A DNA stretch of 27,341 nucleotides, from positions 27,871-55,211 of the forward strand of contig DLGZ01000015.1 of the NCBI GenBank assembly GCA_002482965.1, given 5' to 3'. The first letter of the stretch is position 1. Each line of letters begins with the position of its first letter. Origin of the DNA: Verrucomicrobiaceae bacterium UBA7681. Its GTDB lineage: Bacteria > Verrucomicrobiota > Verrucomicrobiia > Verrucomicrobiales > Verrucomicrobiaceae. Positions 15,098 to 23,668 of this stretch are shown here, one piece after another. The position numbers and the translations under genes were made by a program. The notes under the pieces were generated by a model, which made no database searches, was not told the DNA's origin, and was given only the letters and a program-made list of their open reading frames with translations.

Positions 15098-16306
15098 ATG
15101 CCCTCCGCTTCTTCGCCTACTCTCCTCCCGCTGTTCGACAAGGTTCGTAAATTTCGTGCTCTGGATGAAGTTCGTGCTGCAGGCATCTATCCCTATTTCC
15201 GCGAGATCTCCTCTGCTCAGGACACAGAGGTCATCATCAATGGTCAGCAGGTGCTCATGCTGGGCTCGAACAGCTACCTTGGCCTCACCAATGATCCGCG
15301 CATCAAGGAGTCCATCTGCCAGGCGGTGCAAAAATACGGCGCAGGCTGTGCAGGCTCTCGCTTTCTGAATGGCACGCTCGACATCCACGTGCAGCTGGAA
15401 GAAGAACTCGCGCAGCTGATGAAGAAGCCGGCAGTGCTGCTCTACAGCACGGGCTTTCAGGTCAATCTCGGCGTCATCAGCGCCATCGTGGGCCGTGAAG
15501 ACTGCATTTTGGCGGATCGGGCAAATCACGCCAGCCTCGGCGCGGGCTGCCAGATGGCCCCCGGGAAGACCTTTCTTTTCTCGCACAATGACATGACGTC
15601 GCTGGCGCGTCGTCTGGCGCATCTGCCGGCGGAGTCTCCCAAACTCATCGTGGTGGACGGTGTCTTCAGCATGGAGGGAGACATCATCAAGCTGCCCGAG
15701 CTGGTGGCACTGGCCAAGCCGTACAACGCAGTCGTCATGGTGGATGACGCACACAGCATTGGCGTGCTCGGTGAGCATGGTTCCGGTACCGCCTCTCATT
15801 TCGGCCTCATCGATGACGTGCATCTCATCATGGGCACGTTTAGCAAATCGCTCGCCAGTCTCGGTGGCTTCATTGCCGGGGAGTGGGATACGATTGACTA
15901 CCTTAAGCACCACTCACGTCCGCTCGTTTTCAGCGCCAGCATGAGTCCGGCCAATGTGGCCGCTGCGCTCGCGGCGCTGCGCATCATGATCGCCGAACCT
16001 GAGCGCATGGTGCAGCTCTGGGCCAACACAGCTCGCATGAAGCAGGGCCTGCTATCCCTCGGCTTCAAACTCGGTGCTACCGAGACTCCCATCCTGCCCG
16101 TGTACGTCAACGACACGCTTAAGACCTTCATCTTCTGCAAACGCCTGCAGGACGAAGGCGTCTTCGTCAATCCAGTGATCCCGCCGGGGGTTCCTCCGGG
16201 AGAAGAACTGATTCGTGTCAGCCTTATGGCCACGCATACCTTTGCGCAGATTGATCGCGCCCTGGAGAAATTCGAGAAGGTCGGCAAGGAACTCGCGATC
16301 ATTTAA
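15098..16306 (+). CDS. PLP-dependent alpha-oxoamine synthase, serine palmitoyltransferase-like
   Basis: The family condenses an amino acid with an acyl thioester (SPT, KBL, BioF, CqsA). The 402-aa protein (numbered from the ATG at 15098) has MLGSNSYLGLTNDPR (about 54-68), GAGCAGSRFLNGTLDIH (81-97), the PLP-stacking H144 in ADRANHASL, and DDAHSIG (216-222). K250 in GTFSKSLASLGGF is the likely Schiff-base lysine. The FSKSLAS form and the GCAGSRFLNGTLD block resemble bacterial SPT more than KBL or BioF, which suggests sphingoid-base synthesis; this is inferred, not shown. A GTG at 15068 would add ten residues with no better signal. It converges with an SDR gene 27 bases away on the other strand. 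Confidence 0.87.
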   Translation: MPSASSPTLLPLFDKVRKFRALDEVRAAGIYPYFREISSAQDTEVIINGQQVLMLGSNSYLGLTNDPRIKESICQAVQKYGAGCAGSRFLNGTLDIHVQLEEELAQLMKKPAVLLYSTGFQVNLGVISAIVGREDCILADRANHASLGAGCQMAPGKTFLFSHNDMTSLARRLAHLPAESPKLIVVDGVFSMEGDIIKLPELVALAKPYNAVVMVDDAHSIGVLGEHGSGTASHFGLIDDVHLIMGTFSKSLASLGGFIAGEWDTIDYLKHHSRPLVFSASMSPANVAAALAALRIMIAEPERMVQLWANTARMKQGLLSLGFKLGATETPILPVYVNDTLKTFIFCKRLQDEGVFVNPVIPPGVPPGEELIRVSLMATHTFAQIDRALEKFEKVGKELAII

Positions 16307-16333
16307 TCGAGTGCCGCTGGGCTGCGTCCCCTC

Positions 16334-17200
16334 CTAGATCCCCATCACTTTGCGGATGACCCAGTCGAGCAGCCTGTCAGGTACGATCCGCACCAGCAGC
16401 GAACCCACGATGGAATCCAGCCCCACTGGGTAACGTGTGCGAGGTCTGCGGGATTCGAGCGCGTGCGTTACCGCCTTGGCAACTCTCTCCGGCGGAATCG
16501 CCATCGACGGAACTTTTTCAACCATCTTGCGCAACGCGGTGATGGGGGCTGCGTACAGTTTTTCGCACTCGGGAGGCATTCCGACGAAGAGGTTCTCCGC
16601 TGCTTCGCGTGACTTGCTCCAGATCGGCGTCTTGATCGCGCCCGGCTCAATGAGGGCGACTTCGATGCCCCAGGGGCGGAGTTCGATGCGCAGTGAATCT
16701 GCGATGGCTTCGAGCGCATGCTTCGTCGCGCCGTAGCCCGCAAGGAAGGGCTCGCACATGAAACCTGAATTGGATCCCATCAAAACAATGCGGCCATGTC
16801 CGGCGCGGATCAGGGGCATGGCCGCCTGGGTCACGGCAACCAGTCCCAGCACGTTGATTTCGAACTGCCGTTCGAAGGCTTCCATGGGCATGAATTCGAG
16901 TGGTCCCGCGAGCGCGATGCCGGCATTGTTTACAACGCCTTGCAGTCCTGCCGGACCACACTGCGTGCTGATTTCCTGCACCACGGTTTTGATTTGTTCC
17001 CTGTTGGTCACGTCGAGGATAACCGGGATGATCTGCCCCTGCGGGGCTGCCACGAGTGCCTCGCCATCAGATATCTTCCGCACTCCGGCAAAGACCCGCC
17101 AGCCGCGACCCGCAAGTATGCGTGCGCAGGCTGCGCCGATGCCTGTGGAAGCTCCCGTGATGAGTACATTACGTGGTACCTCGGTGCTGGTTTCGGGCAT
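16334..17200 (-). CDS. Short-chain dehydrogenase/reductase (classical SDR)
   Basis: This 288-aa NAD(P)-dependent oxidoreductase has the cofactor loop TGASTGIG (15-22), NNAG (91-94), S143 in MGSNSG, and the catalytic Y156-X3-K160 in GYGATKHA. LIEPGAIKTPIW follows, the usual PG motif. The C-terminal 60 residues are longer than a minimal SDR and end with a hydrophobic stretch, as in membrane-associated retinol/17-beta-hydroxysteroid and 3-ketosphinganine reductase types. The reading frame is open upstream to 17278, but the SDR core begins just after MPETSTEVPRN, so I start at 17200. Its closeness to an SPT-like gene makes a ketosphinganine reductase role tempting, but the genes are convergent and the substrate is unknown. 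Confidence 0.9.
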   Translation of the reverse strand: MPETSTEVPRNVLITGASTGIGAACARILAGRGWRVFAGVRKISDGEALVAAPQGQIIPVILDVTNREQIKTVVQEISTQCGPAGLQGVVNNAGIALAGPLEFMPMEAFERQFEINVLGLVAVTQAAMPLIRAGHGRIVLMGSNSGFMCEPFLAGYGATKHALEAIADSLRIELRPWGIEVALIEPGAIKTPIWSKSREAAENLFVGMPPECEKLYAAPITALRKMVEKVPSMAIPPERVAKAVTHALESRRPRTRYPVGLDSIVGSLLVRIVPDRLLDWVIRKVMGI

Positions 17201-17304
17201 GATTTTAGAGGCGTTCAAAGCGTGTGAACGGCCTGAATATTGGATGACGAGCTCCATTGTCGAGCGACCATTTGTCATTCGACATCCAGCATTCTGCAGC
17301 GGCC

Positions 17305-18267
17305 CTATCTGGCAGTTGGTGTCAAACGCAGCGCTTCGAAGAGCTGTTGCCGAAAGATCTCCAAATCTTCTCCTTTAGCACCCGTGACCGTGGAGTGGCC
17401 TTTGGCAGTCATTGTGATCAAAGGATGCGCACCTTGGGGCAGGGCCTTCTTGCTCGGAGCGCGGCAACAGTCGCCAATGCCCGGACCAACCCCAATAAAC
17501 AACTGATGCCGGTCTGTTATTTTTGCCTCCCGGGTTTGACCGGCAAGGTATTGACTGCGCTCGATGAGGCCCACATGATCTTCCAGATAGTTGAAATGAA
17601 TCAAACGCTTGTCTGGATTGTTTTTCAGAATCGCCAGAGATTTGGCGATCACATCCTCAGGCAATCCCATGGAACGTTTGCGTGCGCTAGTACAGGCGAA
17701 AAAGGGCAGGGCAGGCTGGCAGATGATGGCGGTATCTACATGCTCGTTTTGGAGCAATTCCAGCGGCAGGCTGCCGGTCATGCAATTGCCGATGACGGTG
17801 ATTTTTTTGCCTGGGTTTTCTTTCGCGACAACTTCGGTCAGCATTTTCATCTCAGCTCGAATGCAGCCCAAATCTGTGGCACTGAACAAATGCCAGCTGG
17901 GTTTGAAGAGCAATGCCACGGTGTAGCAGAGGCCATGATTGCTGCCGTAGCCGCCGAAAAACCGGGGTACGTACACTTTGCAGCCTGCATCACCGAGTTT
18001 TTTGGCTAGCCAGAGTGTGCCGGGGCTTTGGCCGTTGGCTTCATGCATCAAGATCACCACACGGCCCTTGGTTTTGGTGATGTTCACAGGGTAGCTGCGA
18101 CTGCCTGCCGACATCAGTCTCTCTTCAAAAACGGATTTGCAGGGGACGTCCTTGGGATGGCTGCCACCTTTGCCGCAACAACCGCAGCTGGAGAGAAAAA
18201 GCAGCAGCCCCACCGAGAGACTCACGGGGACAAGCCAGCTGATGAAGGGATGAAGATTGGGAATCAT
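17305..18267 (-). CDS. Predicted lipoprotein, dienelactone-hydrolase-like alpha/beta hydrolase
   Basis: The 320-aa protein has a signal peptide with lipobox LSSC (C28 lipidated) followed by GCCGKGG. The fold looks like dienelactone hydrolase: VILMHEANG (71-79) carries E76 where DLH has its active-site Glu, and GNCMTG (160-165) puts Cys162 at the nucleophile position, as in DLH GYCLGG. H291 in AKGHSTV and an Asp near 230 (LEDHVG) could complete the triad. DLH enzymes are normally cytosolic, so an outer-envelope lipoprotein version is odd. It starts nine bases after the stop of the upstream hydrolase gene, so they are co-transcribed. The substrate is unknown. Confidence 0.8.
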   Translation of the reverse strand: MIPNLHPFISWLVPVSLSVGLLLFLSSCGCCGKGGSHPKDVPCKSVFEERLMSAGSRSYPVNITKTKGRVVILMHEANGQSPGTLWLAKKLGDAGCKVYVPRFFGGYGSNHGLCYTVALLFKPSWHLFSATDLGCIRAEMKMLTEVVAKENPGKKITVIGNCMTGSLPLELLQNEHVDTAIICQPALPFFACTSARKRSMGLPEDVIAKSLAILKNNPDKRLIHFNYLEDHVGLIERSQYLAGQTREAKITDRHQLFIGVGPGIGDCCRAPSKKALPQGAHPLITMTAKGHSTVTGAKGEDLEIFRQQLFEALRLTPTAR

Positions 18268-18276
18268 ACGATTTGG

Positions 18277-19779
18277 TTACTGTGGTGGCGACGCATGCAA
18301 CAGGCCCATCTTGATGGCTGGAAGCGGCGACGTCGGACGCGGGATGGGCTTCGAGATTGAGGGTTTGGGTTCGCGGCTGGCGTTGTGAATGGCGGTTAGC
18401 AGGCCGATGAAGTTGGAGTTCCAAATGTCCGTGTGATTATACACCACAAACTTAGGGACTCGGAAAATCCAATACGGAGTGTTGTTGTTGGGATTGTTCA
18501 GAAGCTCCAGATTGTAGGCTTTCAGCGGGCCAGAGCTGACTTGTTTACGGCGGAGCGTGGGGTCGAGCCAGACGGCAAGAGTCTTCTCGTTGGGCTTGCT
18601 GGGTTTGAAATTCTGACTCATCAGGTAGTCCGCACGCTCGCTCTCTGTTTGTACGACACCCCGCCGCAGAGGATCGGGCAATGGCAGAGGAGCTATCCCT
18701 TTGGCCTCATTGAGTTCATGACTGTGAATCGAGGTATGCCAACCGACGGAGGTCACGGTGGCGTCTTCCTGTGCTTTGGTTGATGTGGCACCTGAGGAGG
18801 AGGTCATGAAGGAGCCTAAGACATGACGGCTGATCCAGGTGGCTCCCGAGTAAAGCCAGCCGGTGGCCCAATCCCCCTTGGAGGTGAGGCTCACGAGCAG
18901 CGGGGCATCTCTGCCATTGCGCTTGTACTGTACTTGGTAGTCTTGCATCACCCGTACCATCTGTGAGGCGTGGACGGCGGTGTCAGCGGGATTGACCAGC
19001 ACCACCGTATCAGCCATGGGAATCACTGAATCACTGTCCGATTGCTCCACTGAAGCTTTGGCGATTTGAGTGGCCAGTGGCTGTGCCACAGCACGCAGCA
19101 GAATGACGCCACCCAGGGAGTGTCCCACTGCAATGACACGGCTCTCAGGCTGGCCGTGCTTGGCTGTGGAGCATAGCGCCTGGATGGCGGCGCTGGCTTC
19201 CAATTGCCCGATCTTCAATGCGGATGCTTCTCGATTGTAGATGTCGATCAAGGTTGGGAAGCTCATCGCCATTCCACGCCAGCTGATGAAAACGCCAAAA
19301 GGATTGGGATGCACTTTGGCCACGCTTTTGAGCATCTCTTGGAAGCTGTTCAAATTTCCTTTTTGCAGGTTGCTGGCGTTGTTATTCCAGCCATGCACAA
19401 AGATGACCAGCTGGACGGGGCCTTTCTTTGTCCGTTGCTTCAAAGCCTCGAGTACGACTGCCAGTTCAGATCTGCCCGGCGTCTTCGCATTTCTGTCCCG
19501 GTAGTTATCACGCCAAAGCTGACCCTGATCATCAAATTCCACAATACCGAGCTGAGCGACCTGTTTGCAGATCTTAATTCCATCGCGATCCACTTTGTCG
19601 AATACTGCTACCAGGGGATTTTCCATCCGCCAAGGTTTGTGCGTATAGCTGGACAGACCTCCATTGATGACCGTGCAACTGCCCAGGCCAAGCATGGACA
19701 GCAGGCCGATAATGGAAGCTTTCACAGGTGAAAGAGAGGCGGGGAGGTGCATGGGATCAACTGGGCGGAAGATTTTCAT
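18277..19779 (-). CDS. Predicted lipoprotein, serine alpha/beta hydrolase
   Basis: The 500-aa protein has an N-terminal hydrophobic segment (about 22-34) ending in LGSC, so C35 is a likely lipidation site. VIFVHGWNNNAS (125-136) gives the oxyanion HG, and AVGHSLGG (217-224) is the nucleophile elbow with S221. The acid may be in the VVLVNPADTAV segment, and the His is not clear from sequence. About 200 residues after the hydrolase core are not recognised. They include a Ser/Thr-rich stretch and a Pro-rich tail. It is the first gene of a two-gene unit with the DLH-like lipoprotein. A lipase, acyltransferase or polyester-degrading role is possible; none is supported specifically. Confidence 0.8.
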   Translation of the reverse strand: MKIFRPVDPMHLPASLSPVKASIIGLLSMLGLGSCTVINGGLSSYTHKPWRMENPLVAVFDKVDRDGIKICKQVAQLGIVEFDDQGQLWRDNYRDRNAKTPGRSELAVVLEALKQRTKKGPVQLVIFVHGWNNNASNLQKGNLNSFQEMLKSVAKVHPNPFGVFISWRGMAMSFPTLIDIYNREASALKIGQLEASAAIQALCSTAKHGQPESRVIAVGHSLGGVILLRAVAQPLATQIAKASVEQSDSDSVIPMADTVVLVNPADTAVHASQMVRVMQDYQVQYKRNGRDAPLLVSLTSKGDWATGWLYSGATWISRHVLGSFMTSSSGATSTKAQEDATVTSVGWHTSIHSHELNEAKGIAPLPLPDPLRRGVVQTESERADYLMSQNFKPSKPNEKTLAVWLDPTLRRKQVSSGPLKAYNLELLNNPNNNTPYWIFRVPKFVVYNHTDIWNSNFIGLLTAIHNASREPKPSISKPIPRPTSPLPAIKMGLLHASPPQ

Positions 19780-20082
19780 CAGTGATTGCTGACCTGTGTC
19801 AGTGGTGGGCTGGCCTAGATTTGGCCCTTTGATCCTTTGGTGATTTAAGGGCTGATCTTTTATCTAATAATTAATAGTCTATGTCTATATGCGTCTTTGT
19901 TCTGAGTAAGATGCGCAGATAAAATAGTAAAAATAAGTTTAGTCAAGCCTTGTATGACCCGAAGTGGACTGAAGAGAGAGTGCCCATTGCAGCCCATTTT
20001 TTGAAATGTATGCGCCACCCAATTGCGAGCCAACGTTCCGCCTTTGTAGCAGTGAGACGACTTGCCAGCGAAATCACCTTTC
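19780..20082. other. Intergenic region with AT-rich core
   Basis: These 303 bases separate the lipoprotein-hydrolase operon from the FnIII gene, both on the minus strand. Around 19855-19945 the DNA is strongly AT-rich (taataattaatag, aaaatagtaaaaataag), unlike the surrounding coding sequence. It is likely to hold the promoter of the hydrolase operon. I see no convincing gene, terminator or repeat. Confidence 0.5.
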
Positions 20083-21000
20083 TCAGCCCACCAGCACCGC
20101 CGAGGCGGGGCAGGGAGCGGACTCCTCCTGAGTGTTTGCTGCGATCACGCGCACCTCGATAAATTCTCCAGGCGGCAGATCTTGAAGCAGTATCTCGGTT
20201 TCTGGCAGGGTGGTCAAGGTGGCAAAGTCTCCAAAGCCCATGACCCGCATCTGCACGTGGTAGCGCAAAGCATGGAGGGCAGGGGACCACTTTGCCTGCA
20301 GTGTGCCCTGGCCCAAGGGTGTGAGGAGTACTTTATCCACAGGCTCCGGCAGCGGCTCGCCGGCAGGTGGGTTCAGGCCGAAGCGCCGCCAGCGTACATC
20401 GTCCTCAGTCAGCAGCAGGGCCAGCTCGTCGATCAGGCTGCGCAGGCACTTCCGCACTTGCTTGAGCGTCGCGTTTTTCTTCTGCACGGCGTTCTGGAGG
20501 ATGGACTTGTGGTGATCCACCAGCGCACGCACACCCGAGAGTGACTGGTGGGTCATTTCGCAGATCGCCGTGGTGGCTCGCATATCCTGGCTTTCGTGCT
20601 CCGGATTTGCCGTGAAGTAGGCGGATAATTGGGCTAGCAGGGCCAGACGTTTGGCGAAGACCTCGGGAACCATCGTGGACTGGTCGGGGAAGCCTGCCGC
20701 CTGCCACTGCTCACTGAAGCCATTCCCAAACAGGGCGGCTAGCCGCAGCCGGCAGCGGCTCAGGACTCGCTCACTTTCCTGGTCCCAGTCCCGCAGTTCC
20801 TTCCGGAGCGTGCTGCGTTCGGCCTTCTGTTTCTCCACCTCGGTCAGGGCAGCGTGGGCGCTGATCAGCAGTTCCTGCAGTGACACCACTGGGGTTTGGT
20901 TGATACCGATCTCCCCCTCCAATTCCACACAGCCCTGCACCAATTTTCCATAGAGGGCCAGCATCTCGGCGTCATTGGTGGGGGTTGGGTTGGTGGCCAT
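20083..21000 (-). CDS. Helical protein with C-terminal fibronectin-III-like domain, function unknown
   Basis: The 305-aa protein has no signal peptide or TM helix, so it is probably cytoplasmic. Residues up to about 220 are mostly helical and charged (VEKQKAERSTLRKELRDWDQ and similar). The last ~85 residues look like a fibronectin type III domain: LQAKWSPALHALRYHVQMR carries the Trp and Tyr of the core, and IEVRVIAANTQEESAPC is the end strand pair. The frame is open to an ATG at 21111, but the extra 37 codons are AT-richer than the rest and contain a C9 run, so I start at 21000. Neither start has a good Shine-Dalgarno. I do not recognise the helical part. Confidence 0.7.
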   Translation of the reverse strand: MATNPTPTNDAEMLALYGKLVQGCVELEGEIGINQTPVVSLQELLISAHAALTEVEKQKAERSTLRKELRDWDQESERVLSRCRLRLAALFGNGFSEQWQAAGFPDQSTMVPEVFAKRLALLAQLSAYFTANPEHESQDMRATTAICEMTHQSLSGVRALVDHHKSILQNAVQKKNATLKQVRKCLRSLIDELALLLTEDDVRWRRFGLNPPAGEPLPEPVDKVLLTPLGQGTLQAKWSPALHALRYHVQMRVMGFGDFATLTTLPETEILLQDLPPGEFIEVRVIAANTQEESAPCPASAVLVG

Positions 21001-21697
21001 GGCTGGGACGCTCTCGGTTATCGCTGAGTTGGTGCTCGCGGGGGGGGGCAATCGTTCGTTTACTCTCAAGTATTTCTCAAGGTCTATTAACGACTGTCGG
21101 TGAGTGTTCATTGAGCAGAGGGTGATGTTCCGGCACTTGTTCTGAGTCTTGGCCGTTCGATGGCGCTTTATTCACTGAAATAGAGTGAAGTACAGAGTGA
21201 AACGAAGGGGGTGTCGTTACAATAAATCGAAGTAGTTGGTCTTGGATTACTCGCCGACAAGCGCTGAAAGACTATTGACTAGTTGCTGCCTCTATAGATG
21301 AAGTTTGACGGAAGCTGAAAACGGAAGTCACAAAAGAAACGACTCAAGCGTAACATGTGGAGTCTCAATGCGTAACGAATGGTAACGAAGATCTGCAAAG
21401 CAAAAGGGTGAGAGTGTATTAATTGAAACTAAAATAACGTTACAAACAAATGGGCTGATAACGATTTTCTCGTAAGCCAATTTTGCTTCACATTCTCCAA
21501 CGGCACTGCATCGACTCTCCATGAACCGTGGTCTTAGAAACTATGTGCACGTTACAAACGCGGGGGCGGATCAGCCCATGCCATAGCTGATAGGCCTCTC
21601 TCTCCCTCATTCCACGCGCTGTCAGTTTCGCTCTGAGGCCAGTGTCATTCCTCCTCCGCTCCATTGCCTGTCGCTGGATTACCGCTAATCATCTCCC
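21001..21697. other. Gene-poor AT-richer region with recurrent GTAAC/GTTAC words
   Basis: These 697 bases lie between divergent genes and have no convincing ORF. The sequence cgttacaa occurs at 21215, 21438 and 21550; the last two share cgttacaaac. The inverse words occur at 21349 (cgtaac), 21371 (cgtaacga) and 21381 (ggtaacga). Promoters for both flanking genes probably lie here. The words could be regulator sites, but this is a guess from their clustering. Confidence 0.4.
21040..21048. repeat. Nine-base G (C on minus strand) homopolymer
   Basis: A run of nine G lies about 40 bases upstream of the chosen start of the FnIII gene, or inside its first 37 codons if the ATG at 21111 is used. Such tracts are prone to slippage. 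Confidence 0.9.
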
Positions 21698-22123
21698 ATG
21701 CATTCACGCCCACACCTCTGTTTTGCTCTGGCCCTTCTGCTCCTTCTCCCAGCCTGCAATTTCAAGTATGGCCCGACTGCACGGGGGTACGGCTATCCGG
21801 CGGGTTTGTCGGCTCAGGCACCCCGGCTCGGCAATGCTGGCAATTACACATATTACCCGCGTTACGAAGCCTACTACCACCACGACTCGAAGCAGTTCTA
21901 CTACCCGAGCGGCAAGAACTGGGAGGTGAAGCCGACCGTGCTCAACAATTCGGCTCAGGAGATCCGAGCCACCTCGGGCGTGCCGTTTCAACTGGATACT
22001 CATCCGTCGAAGTACCACGGGCAGATCAAACAGGCTTTTCCGATCACTTGGACTCCCGGCAAAGGTCGTGCGGATGAACCTTATGAGTTTGGCCGCAGCG
22101 GGTGGGAATTGGACAACAGGTAG
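21698..22123 (+). CDS. Small Tyr-rich lipoprotein of unknown function
   Basis: The 141-aa product has a classic lipoprotein signal, with a hydrophobic Leu run and lipobox LPAC, so C20 should be lipidated. The mature part begins NFKYGPTARGYGYP and has many Tyr and His residues (NYTYYPRYEAYYHHD, FYYPSGKNWE). The C-terminal half reads PITWTPGKGRADEPYEFG. No cysteine remains after the lipobox. I do not recognise the family. It stands alone on the plus strand, with intergenic DNA on both sides. Confidence 0.72.
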   Translation: MHSRPHLCFALALLLLLPACNFKYGPTARGYGYPAGLSAQAPRLGNAGNYTYYPRYEAYYHHDSKQFYYPSGKNWEVKPTVLNNSAQEIRATSGVPFQLDTHPSKYHGQIKQAFPITWTPGKGRADEPYEFGRSGWELDNR

Positions 22124-22414
22124 GTTCGAACGGGGTTTCAAGTTTCAGGCTTGAAGTTGACAGGCATCCCATTGGTTGTGTCGGATTCAGCAACGGGTGT
22201 CCCAGCGCCAAGGAGCGCGGGCTCGGAGGTCTGCGCACCTTGGGCGCTGGGGCGTGCTGTGACGTATTTGGCAGAGGACTTTGGTCTGAGTCTGAACTCA
22301 GTGCTTGTGGAAGACCCTCGGAGTCGAATGCTTGGCGGTGCGGTGGGATCAAGGAAGAGGATTTCGCGGGAGTGCTTGACCCATCCTCCGCACTGACCCA
22401 CTCTCGCTGGCATC
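22124..22414. other. Intergenic region with a small hairpin
   Basis: The 291 bases ahead of the nucleoside transporter hold no supported gene. TTCAAG (22137-22142) pairs with CTTGAA (22150-22155) around a seven-base loop, 14 bases after the lipoprotein stop, but without a T-tract. The rest is GC-rich and contains short related words such as ctcggaggtc and ctcggagtc. It looks like intergenic repeat debris, which only a genome-wide comparison could show. Confidence 0.35.
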
Positions 22415-23656
22415 ATGGATCGTCTCATCTGCCTTCTTGGTCTGGTTGTGTTCGTGGTGCTGGCATGGGCGCTGTCGGAAAAACGGCGGCTGTTTCCGTG
22501 GCGGACGATGCTGAGCGGACTGGCGCTGCAGATGATCTTTGGCGTGCTGATTCTCCGCACGCAGTTGGGGCACGATTTGTTTGCGCTGCTGGACAAGATA
22601 TTCCGCCGCCTGCTGGGTTTCGCGAATGAAGGTGTGGGGATGGTCTTTGGCCCGCTGGGTGGCCCGGACACGCTGCAGGCTGCGTTTGGTCCGGGGAATG
22701 GTTTCATCCTGGCGCTTACGATCACGGGCAGCATCATCCTCGTTTCCGCTCTGTCATCCTTTATGTACCATTACGGCGTGCTGCAGTGGATCGTCAAAAT
22801 GGCCGCGTGGGTGATGCGGCGCTTCATGCGCACCAGTGGCAGCGAAACCCTGGCCGCTGCAGCGAACATCTTCATGGGGCAGACGGAGGCCCCGCTGATC
22901 ATCAAGCCCTACCTCGCACGCATGACGCGTAGTGAACTGCTTTGCCTGATGGTCGGTGGCATGGCGACCATCGCGGGCGGTGTGCTGGCGGCCTATGTGT
23001 CCTTTGGCATTTCCGCCGGGCATTTGCTCACGGCTTCTGTGATGAGTGCGCCTGCCGCACTGGTGATGGCGAAAATCCTGATCCCTGAGACCGAGGAAAG
23101 CGAGACCGCGCACGGGGCGCACAAACCCATCGAACGCGAAACGGCGAACGGCATCGACGCGCTCTGCACAGGCGCGAGTGATGGGATGAAGCTGGCTATT
23201 AACGTGGTGGCCATGCTCATTGCTTTCGTCGCGGTGGTGGCGCTCTTTAATTACATGCTCTCTCTCGGCCTGCGTGCCTTCGGTCAAAACGTGCCGCAGC
23301 CCCTGCAACTGGTGCTGGGCTGGCTTAATGCGCCCTGTGCCTGGCTGATGGGCGTGCCGTGGTCCGAGTGTGGGCAGGTGGGTGCTCTGCTGGGCGAGCG
23401 CGTGGTGCTGAATGAATTCTTTGCCTACCTGCATCTCAGCCAGCAGGGCGGGACCCTCTCGCCACGCAGTGTGGAGATCGCGACCTATGCGCTCTGCGGT
23501 TTTGCCAACTTCGGCAGCGTGGCCATTCAGATCGGCGGGATCGGGTCTCTTGTGCCGCAGCGGCGGGGGGAGTTGGCGCAGCTCGGCATCAAATCCATGA
23601 TCGGCGGTTTGCTGGCCTGCTATTGCACTGCTTGTGTCGCGGGATTGCTGCTTTAA
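22415..23656 (+). CDS. Concentrative nucleoside transporter (CNT/NupC family)
   Basis: CNT proteins import nucleosides by proton or sodium symport. The 413-aa protein has the usual hydrophobic layout: N-terminal TM helices, then a gate domain (NucG) and the C-terminal transport domain. Conserved blocks are GQTEAPLIIKPYLARMTRSE (about 150-169), GGMATIAGGVLAAYV (about 175-189) and SAPAALVMAKILIPE. Further on are LNEFFAYLHL and ALCGFANFGSVAIQIGGIG near the C-terminus. These include the residues that line the nucleoside and cation sites in the family. The ABC gene starts 12 bases after the stop and may be co-transcribed. Cation specificity cannot be told by eye. Confidence 0.94.
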   Translation: MDRLICLLGLVVFVVLAWALSEKRRLFPWRTMLSGLALQMIFGVLILRTQLGHDLFALLDKIFRRLLGFANEGVGMVFGPLGGPDTLQAAFGPGNGFILALTITGSIILVSALSSFMYHYGVLQWIVKMAAWVMRRFMRTSGSETLAAAANIFMGQTEAPLIIKPYLARMTRSELLCLMVGGMATIAGGVLAAYVSFGISAGHLLTASVMSAPAALVMAKILIPETEESETAHGAHKPIERETANGIDALCTGASDGMKLAINVVAMLIAFVAVVALFNYMLSLGLRAFGQNVPQPLQLVLGWLNAPCAWLMGVPWSECGQVGALLGERVVLNEFFAYLHLSQQGGTLSPRSVEIATYALCGFANFGSVAIQIGGIGSLVPQRRGELAQLGIKSMIGGLLACYCTACVAGLLL

Positions 23657-23668
23657 AGAGTGGTCTGC

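Noticed and set aside
15049..15150. 33-codon ORF with AGGAG just ahead, overlapping the start of the SPT-like gene in another frame
   Set aside because: The AGGAG is only three bases from the ATG, and the peptide has no features; it is too weak to call a leader peptide.
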